12,729 nt of DNA from Oehlia diaphana (Eukaryota; Glomeromycota; Glomeromycetes; Glomerales; Glomeraceae): positions 81,678 through 94,406 of the forward strand of contig QZLH01000345.1 of the NCBI GenBank assembly GCA_003833135.1. Direction: 5' to 3'. The notes below the pieces were generated by a model. The model made no database searches, had not been told where the DNA came from, and saw only the letters and a program-made list of their open reading frames with translations. Both the position numbers and the translations under genes were made by a program. Each line of letters opens with the position of its first letter. The first letter of the stretch is position 1. Of this stretch, positions 7,931 to 12,729 are shown one piece after another.

Positions 7931-9045
7931 ATAATTTTCAGAAAGGTATTTTGTATTTATCTCATAATCCAGTAATCAAATTTGAGCCATTTTTTTTGTT
8001 TGATAGCTCTCATTAAGCTCTTTAAAATAAAAAAAAATAACTGCTCAAATTGGACTAAAAGATCATAAGATATTAGAATTTTTAAGTTTTGTTTAGTATC
8101 TGGAGATATAGGATCAAACTTCCAATTTTTACAAGATACTCAGAGTACCATAATCTATAATATACGGTATTAAGAAAATATTAAAATATAAATAAATTTT
8201 ATCAAATAATTCTATTTGAAATCAATATTAATTCTCTGCAATAATATATGATTATACTTATTTGCAATTATAAAATTAATTTTATAAAATATATGAATTT
8301 ATAAAATATTTTTTAAAATTAATGAATAATATAAAACAAGTGTAATTATATTTTCCCTAATTTCTTACTTATTATATACTGATTGTAAAAATAGTTTAAA
8401 ATGGCTTAAATTAGGATAATAGTTTATTATATAGTAAAATTTATTTGATCAAAAATTATATAATAATAATGTAATATTATTTATACTTTGTAATATTTAC
8501 TATAACTGCTATTAGCAATATTAGTTTATTATATAATATATATTTTTTTAAAATAAATTTAATTTAAGTTAAATATAAAAAATTATTATTATTATTACAA
8601 ATATATAAAAAATTAGTTAATTTATAATTTATAAGTTAATAAGTTAATAAGTTAATTGTAAAAAATTTGCAAATAAAAATCTAATATAATATTAAATAAA
8701 TAAAAAAAATTATTATAAAAAACAATTATCTAAAACTTAAGATAAATTATATTAAATATATTAAAATTATTACTGTTTTTAAATTAATGTGATCAACTAT
8801 ATTTTTGCTATATAAATAAAAATATTGATTTCAAAATTACAAAAATAACTATCATATATATATATAAAGTAGCAAAAATTATTTAATCTAAGCTACTGTT
8901 ACATCACCTTCAATATAATTTTTATTGTGATCACATTCATTTTAATGGTAACATATAAACTAATGTATTCTGATTCTATAAATTATAAATAATACAAATA
9001 ATTACAAATATAACTTGTAACAAAAGTTTTTACTTTTTATTGGCA
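7931..9045. other. AT-rich stretch without recognisable genes
   Basis: This is very AT-rich, with tandem short words such as AAGTTAATAAGTTAAT (8632-8656). No reading frame is convincing on either strand. The nested inverted repeat at 8786-8937 lies here and is listed separately. Confidence 0.4.
8786..8937. repeat. Nested inverted repeat, possible small MITE
   Basis: Outer arms AATGTGATCA (8786-8795) and TGATCACATT (8928-8937) are perfect 10-bp inverted copies. Inner arms ATTTTTGCTA (8801-8810) and TAGCAAAAAT (8870-8879) are also perfect. The gaps between inner and outer arms are unequal (5 and 48 bp). AT-rich DNA yields chance palindromes, but four GC-containing arms in order suggest a small relic element. 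Confidence 0.35.
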
Positions 9046-9051
9046 AACTCA

Positions 9052-9420
9052 ACTATATTTCAAGAATTTAATAAAGATCTATACTGGCATATAATTTACC
9101 TTTATGCTAATGATTTGTTAACTATAAATATTACTAATACACTGTATATAAGTAAAGGTATTGTAAATAAAATAAAAAAGAGATATAATTGTTAAACATT
9201 TATTATAAATTCTTTTAAGGTATATGGTATACCTAGTCAAAGAAAATTATTTAGTAGAAGGAACATGACTATACTTAAGAAATCTTATCAAAAAAAAAGT
9301 AGACTGGTACTTAGACAAATTAATTATTGATATATAAAATAGGATGTCTAACAGAAAAAAAAGCATTTATTGCAGCTCTTTGGAGATCACTTTAATATTT
9401 AGAAATTACTTGAAAAAAGG
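9052..9420 (+). pseudogene. Copia-like reverse transcriptase / RNase H scrap
   Basis: In one frame the sequence reads WHIIYLYANDLLT (9085-9123) followed by an I-x-K-x-I-x-x-x-IKK pattern. This fits the YVDD active-site strand of Copia (Ty1) reverse transcriptase with the first Asp of the box changed to Asn (YAND). Further on, TEKKAFIAALWRSL at about 9354-9395 resembles the TEAEYIAL segment of Copia RNase H. Stops and frame changes break it throughout, and LTRs are not seen. This is a decayed, inactive fragment. The second segment is weaker than the first. Confidence 0.45.
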
Positions 9421-9489
9421 TAAAACATTATATTTTATAGTGTGTTTGTAAGTAATTGATGTAAATTATCTAAAAAAATTTTTATATAT

Positions 9490-10460
9490 AGTTGCAAAAA
9501 GCAGTATTAGAAATGAATGAAATTGTATAAGCACATTATTTAGTTTATTTTTATTGATAAAAGTGCTAACTGAAAGATAAAAGAAATTTGTCACATTTAT
9601 ATGAATATTTCTCAGAAATACACCTGCTCAAAAAAAAGTAGTTTTCATATAAGAAAAATAATATATTTACCTACACTTACAATAATAGAAGAATTTATTG
9701 CTATTAATATATTTAAAGAATCTTATAACAAAAAAAAATTTGTTAATTTTATTCATGATTAAGTTATAAGTAATAATTATGCTAATTATAAGAATTTGAG
9801 TTATTTTTATAATGTGATTGATAAATTTATTGCTATTTTAAATACTAATAATGAATATATATCCAAAAGACAATAATGTTATTGTAATGGATAATGCAAA
9901 AATCTATTATGATAATGAATTAGTAGCTTTATTAAAGAAATTAAGATGTTGTGTTATTTTTCTTTTACCTTATTCTCCTAACAAGATTCCAAATATCTCT
10001 AAAACAGGTCATAAGTCACACTTTTAGCAAATTGGCCCATTTTTTAAGAACTCAAAAAATCATTTTTTGTAAATATCTCAATATCTGATAGTTCAATTTT
10101 AATGAATTTTTTTTTAAATTGTAGAGCCAAATGAGAGTTACAAAATAAAAAAAAGTTTATCAAAATTGAATCACTAGATGCTGAGATATTTACAAAAAAT
10201 ATTTTTTTGAGTTTTAATAAAAAGTAGTGTTTTTGACCAAAAGTTCATTATGACCTCTATATTAGATATCTGAGGTCCTCTTCTGACTTTAACTCTATTG
10301 AAACTGCATTTTTAATCATAAAATCATGGATTAAATATAATTGTAATTTTATAAAAGTTTGTAATGATTCTAAATATGTATTATTAGTTGCATATAATCA
10401 ATTTACACCTTAAATAGCAAAATTATATTTTGAAATATCAATTTATATTTAGAATAATTA
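9490..10460 (+). pseudogene. Decayed Tc1/mariner (DDE_3) transposase, split by a MITE
   Basis: The C-terminal catalytic half of a Tc1-like transposase is readable in pieces with stops and frame changes. The first Asp lies in FIDKSAN (9550-9570). SKKSSFHIRK, LPTLTI and KESYNKKKFVNFIHD follow. The second Asp lies in VIVMDNAKIYYD (Asp at 9890-9892), then LLKKLRCCVIFLLPYSP up to 9979. The frame resumes after the inserted MITE with DFNSIETAFLIIKSWI (10285 on), which holds the catalytic Glu (10300-10302), and ends near 10460 with YVLLVAYNQFTP. So all three DDE positions survive although the gene is dead. The N-terminal DNA-binding half and the terminal inverted repeats were not found. Confidence 0.82.
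9983..10278. mobile_element. Foldback MITE inserted in the Tc1-like transposase
   Basis: The insert is one long imperfect inverted repeat. The left end (AAATATCTCTAAAACAGGTC, 9991-10010) pairs with the reverse complement of the right end (AGATATCTAATATAGAGGTC). Inner arms around 10049-10100 (AACTCAAAAAATCATTTTTT then GTAAATATCTCA) pair with 10140-10220. It splits the transposase exactly between PYSP and DFNSIE. The flanks TCTCCTAAC (9974-9982) and TCTTCTGAC (10279-10287) look like a 9-bp target duplication with two transition differences. A 9-bp duplication is typical of Mutator-like elements. There is no coding capacity. Confidence 0.75.
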
Positions 10461-10589
10461 GTTTAAAAAATTTTATTTAAAAATTGATTTATTAGAAAAA
10501 ATAAAATATACAGCTTCTATTTATAGAAAAATATCAAATTTTATTATTATTTGTTATTATTAAAAATTCTAATATATTTCAAATTGTTA

Positions 10590-11310
10590 AGCTATGTATT
10601 TGATACTTTTTTGCCACCCAATTTTTATTATTCCTAATTTTTACAATTGATCATCTGTAAATTTTTTATTATATCTACAGTAATTTCTTCTTCAAGGAAA
10701 GTAATTTTAAAATTAGAATATACATTACAATTATATTTTTAATTTAAACTATGGAAAAATTTACCAATTAAAGGTAATGTATTTGATGATGCTAATGAAA
10801 TACTACTATTTGTATTATTAGAACTATATAATGTTAACTGTTCTTGAAAATTTGGATAAAGTTGTGATGATAATTAAATTATAATAGAAGCAGAAGTAAT
10901 AGATAATGTTTGACTTACTTGTATTTGTGTTATCAAATTATTTTTATTTATAAATACACTTGATTTTGCATCAAATATTAAATAAGATGAAGGCATTTTA
11001 TAGGTAGCTTCTTTATTTATCTAAATAAAAATATCATTATTTTTATTTGAAAATAATATTTACATTGAAAAACTTATTATTTCTTGTACTTAAAGTTGCA
11101 ATCTAGGAGGATTGAGTTGCAAATACCAATTATCTTGAATAAAATATAATGTTATATGTAAATTACATTTATACATTTCATATAAAATAAAAATTACTTT
11201 GGACCTTTCTCTCTTTTTCTTTGATAAATCTTCTTTACAAATGGCACATAATTTTTTTTCTTTGTATATTGCAATTCTTTAAAAGAAACTTCACTTTCAT
11301 CAGAACATTA
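10590..11310 (-). pseudogene. Decayed protein gene of unknown family, 3' part
   Basis: On the minus strand one frame keeps protein-like composition for more than 200 codons and is broken only by in-frame stops. From the right it reads SDESEVSFKELQYTKKK and then, after a one-base shift in a poly(A) run, LCAICKEDLSKKKRERSK. FILYEMYKCNLHITLYFIQD, NWYLQLNPPRLQL and KMPSSYLIFDAKSSVFINKN follow, then QVSQTLSITSASIII, LSSQLYPNFQEQLTLYSSNN, SLASSNTLPLIG and FKITFLEEEITVD. The CxxC in LCAICKEDL may be half of a zinc ribbon. I do not recognise the family. The length and its position among transposons suggest an element-encoded or multigene-family protein. Several stops (TAA/TAG) sit where Gln would fit. 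Confidence 0.55.
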
Positions 11311-11629
11311 AGAAATAGTAAATATTAAAAATTCATTTGTTATATACTATTACATGATAAGTTACATAAAAAACTTTACCTTATTATATAACTTTTTTTT
11401 TCTTTATCAAATTATCTCTTATAATTATTATCATTACTAGAATTATTTCACTAATAAATTTTTAAAAATCTGATTTATCTTTAAATTTATTTGAAGATTC
11501 ATATACATTTACTATCTTATATGATATTATATAATCTTTTAATTTGACTTTTTTTTAAAAACTATTGAACTTATTATTTCCAACTTTTTTATATCTAACA
11601 GGTTCAATATTCAAAATTTTCTCTATAGG

Positions 11630-11703
11630 AATATTCAAACCTTGATATAGCGAACCTTTGATATAGAATATTCAAACCTTGATATAGCGAACCTTTGATA
11701 TAG
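11630..11703. repeat. Perfect 37-bp tandem duplication
   Basis: Units 11630-11666 and 11667-11703 are identical. The unit contains the left terminal sequence of the pogo-like element (TTCAAACCTTGATATAGCGA), so the element end has been duplicated. Perfect identity in otherwise decayed DNA points to a recent event. Confidence 0.92.
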
Positions 11704-11840
11704 TAAATTTTTCAGACAACTATAATAAATTTCCCCTTGTTATAATAAATTAACTAATCAAATCTTTTAAAGTCTTTACTATATCCCTATAGCGAAGTTA
11801 AAATCTAAAACCTAGGATTCATTATAACAAGGGTTGACTG
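11632..11840. mobile_element. Pogo-like MITE (Tc1/mariner superfamily)
   Basis: The right end, read inward on the minus strand, is CAGTCAACCCTTGTTATAAT, followed on the outside by TA (11841-11842). It resembles pogo/Tigger termini (CAGT...TATAACGAA type). The left end (TCAAACCTTGATATAGCGAA) is the matching inverted copy, present twice because of a tandem duplication. Further copies of the same word lie inside (CCCTTGTTATAATAAAT at 11734-11750, CCCTATAGCGAA at 11785-11796). There is no transposase, so it is non-autonomous. It interrupts the minus-strand pseudogene. Confidence 0.6.
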
Positions 11841-12050
11841 TACCTTTATATTATTACTTTTAACAATTATCTATACTTTTATTTCTTCAAAATCATTTTC
11901 TTTATAACCAATTTCTATATCATTAACATTTTCTCCCTTTTTAGAATTATTACTCATCAAAGAAAATATTTGATGATTTCTTTTTTATCAACATTTTCAA
12001 CTTCTTTTTCATTTGATAAATTACTTAGAATAACTTTATTATTATTTTCT

Positions 12051-12729
12051 TTTATTTAAGCTTGATAGTTTTCTTATTAATACTTTTATACCATTAAGCT
12101 TTACTATTACAAGTACTATAAAAAGTATAAGAAAATGATTTTTTAAAGTTACTATTATAACTATATTTTCATTAGTATCAAACAAAATTTATTTGCTTTC
12201 AGAAATAATGAATCTAACTTAAAAATATATTAATATATTTGTTATGTGTGTTTTAATTTTTAGTTCTTATAAATTGCATATGTGCCGATTTTTGGAATTA
12301 GCTAAATTAAGATTTTTATAAAAATTCAATATTTTAGTAAGATTAACATTACACAAATCTAAATTAAATATGTGTTACATATTTATGTAACTCTAATTTA
12401 ATAAAAAATAAAAAAAAAATTTTTAATTAATATTCAAAAGCAACGGTAATAACCACTTCTTTTTTCCCATCACTGCCCATCACTTTTCCATTCATTTTTC
12501 TATTCACTTTTATTAAATGTGACAAAAAAGTTTATAAGCATGTATAGCAGTTATTTTTAAGTGGTAAGTAAAAGAAAAAACTTAATATTTTATATACATA
12601 GAAAAGATATATTTTTTCATAATTTTTAGCTTTAATTTATTGTTTTTTCTTTGTAAAAAATACATGCAAATAAAAAATAATTATGATGTAAAATAGTTGT
12701 AAAATGAATAATAAGATATTCTTTTTTTT
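12051..12729. other. AT-rich right edge
   Basis: No gene is supported. It holds a two-copy CCCATCACTG-type doublet (12466-12485) in a C/T-rich patch, and mixed A/T tracts. The segment 12262-12340 (GTGCCGATTTTTGGAATTAG and AT-rich following words) may be the edge of another repeat but cannot be named. Confidence 0.35.

Larger units (their letters stand above)
11380..12050 (-). pseudogene. Decayed protein gene of unknown family, 5' part, split by a pogo-like MITE
   Basis: This lies upstream of, and probably belongs to, the previous pseudogene. On the minus strand NKVILSNLSNEKEVENVDKK (about 12045-11975) runs on after a frame change into SLMSNNSKKGENVNDIEIGY and KENDFEEIKV down to about 11875. 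The frame stops at the MITE (11840-11632). Beyond it, GLNIPIEKILNIEPVRYKKV and GNNKFNSF resume (11642-11560), then KIVNVYESSNKFKDKSDF. The acidic, Lys/Asn-rich composition is protein-like but matches no family known to me. That both parts were one gene is inferred from shared strand, order and protein-like frame. Confidence 0.45.

Noticed and set aside
8440..8760. CRISPR-like or satellite array in AT-rich repeats
   Set aside because: The words are short, irregular AT microrepeats without constant repeat-spacer units, and the organism is eukaryotic.
10590..11310. Non-standard genetic code with TAA/TAG read as glutamine
   Set aside because: The four intact genes end at TAA or TAG in the expected places, and the relics also carry frameshifts. 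Decay explains the stops better.

Overview
The window reads as nuclear DNA of an AT-rich fungus. Short GT-AG introns of roughly 65-100 bp, a spliceosomal U1 snRNA gene, and fungal-type Rad9, Cax4, AANAT-like and RING-CH proteins show a eukaryote. The mix of compact AT-rich genes with Tc1-like, pogo-like, tyrosine-recombinase and Copia-like debris suggests an early-diverging lineage, most likely an arbuscular mycorrhizal fungus of the Rhizophagus type. That last step is inference from sequence style, not a database match.

The left part (1-5690) is a tight, ordinary gene block. A single-exon Rad9-like DNA-damage checkpoint clamp gene (337-1755, +) is followed by a four-exon dolichyl-diphosphatase gene (1967-2886, +). 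Two minus-strand genes come next: a two-exon GNAT acetyltransferase of the AANAT type (3067-3667) and a three-exon RING-CH membrane E3 ubiquitin ligase (3976-5094). A complete 163-nt U1 snRNA gene lies on the minus strand at 5521-5683. These are unrelated housekeeping functions, with no sign of an operon or cluster. The dolichyl-diphosphatase reading frame only joins if intron 1 uses a GC-AG border.

The right part (about 6570-12729) is a graveyard of mobile elements in very AT-rich DNA with no intact gene. From left to right it holds a 155-bp terminal-inverted-repeat element built from five copies of a 15-bp motif; a decayed tyrosine recombinase of DIRS/Crypton type; a small nested inverted repeat; a Copia-like reverse transcriptase scrap; and a decayed Tc1/mariner transposase whose DDE residues can still be read. 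The transposase is split by a roughly 296-bp foldback MITE with an imperfect 9-bp target duplication. Further right is a long minus-strand pseudogene of unknown family, interrupted by a pogo-like MITE.

Most in-frame stops in these relics sit where a CAA, CAG or CGA codon would fit, so C-to-T decay is a reasonable explanation. I see no intact novel defence or metabolic system. The best observations are the U1 gene, the GC-AG intron, the datable nested insertions, the motif-iterated element and the unknown pseudogene family.
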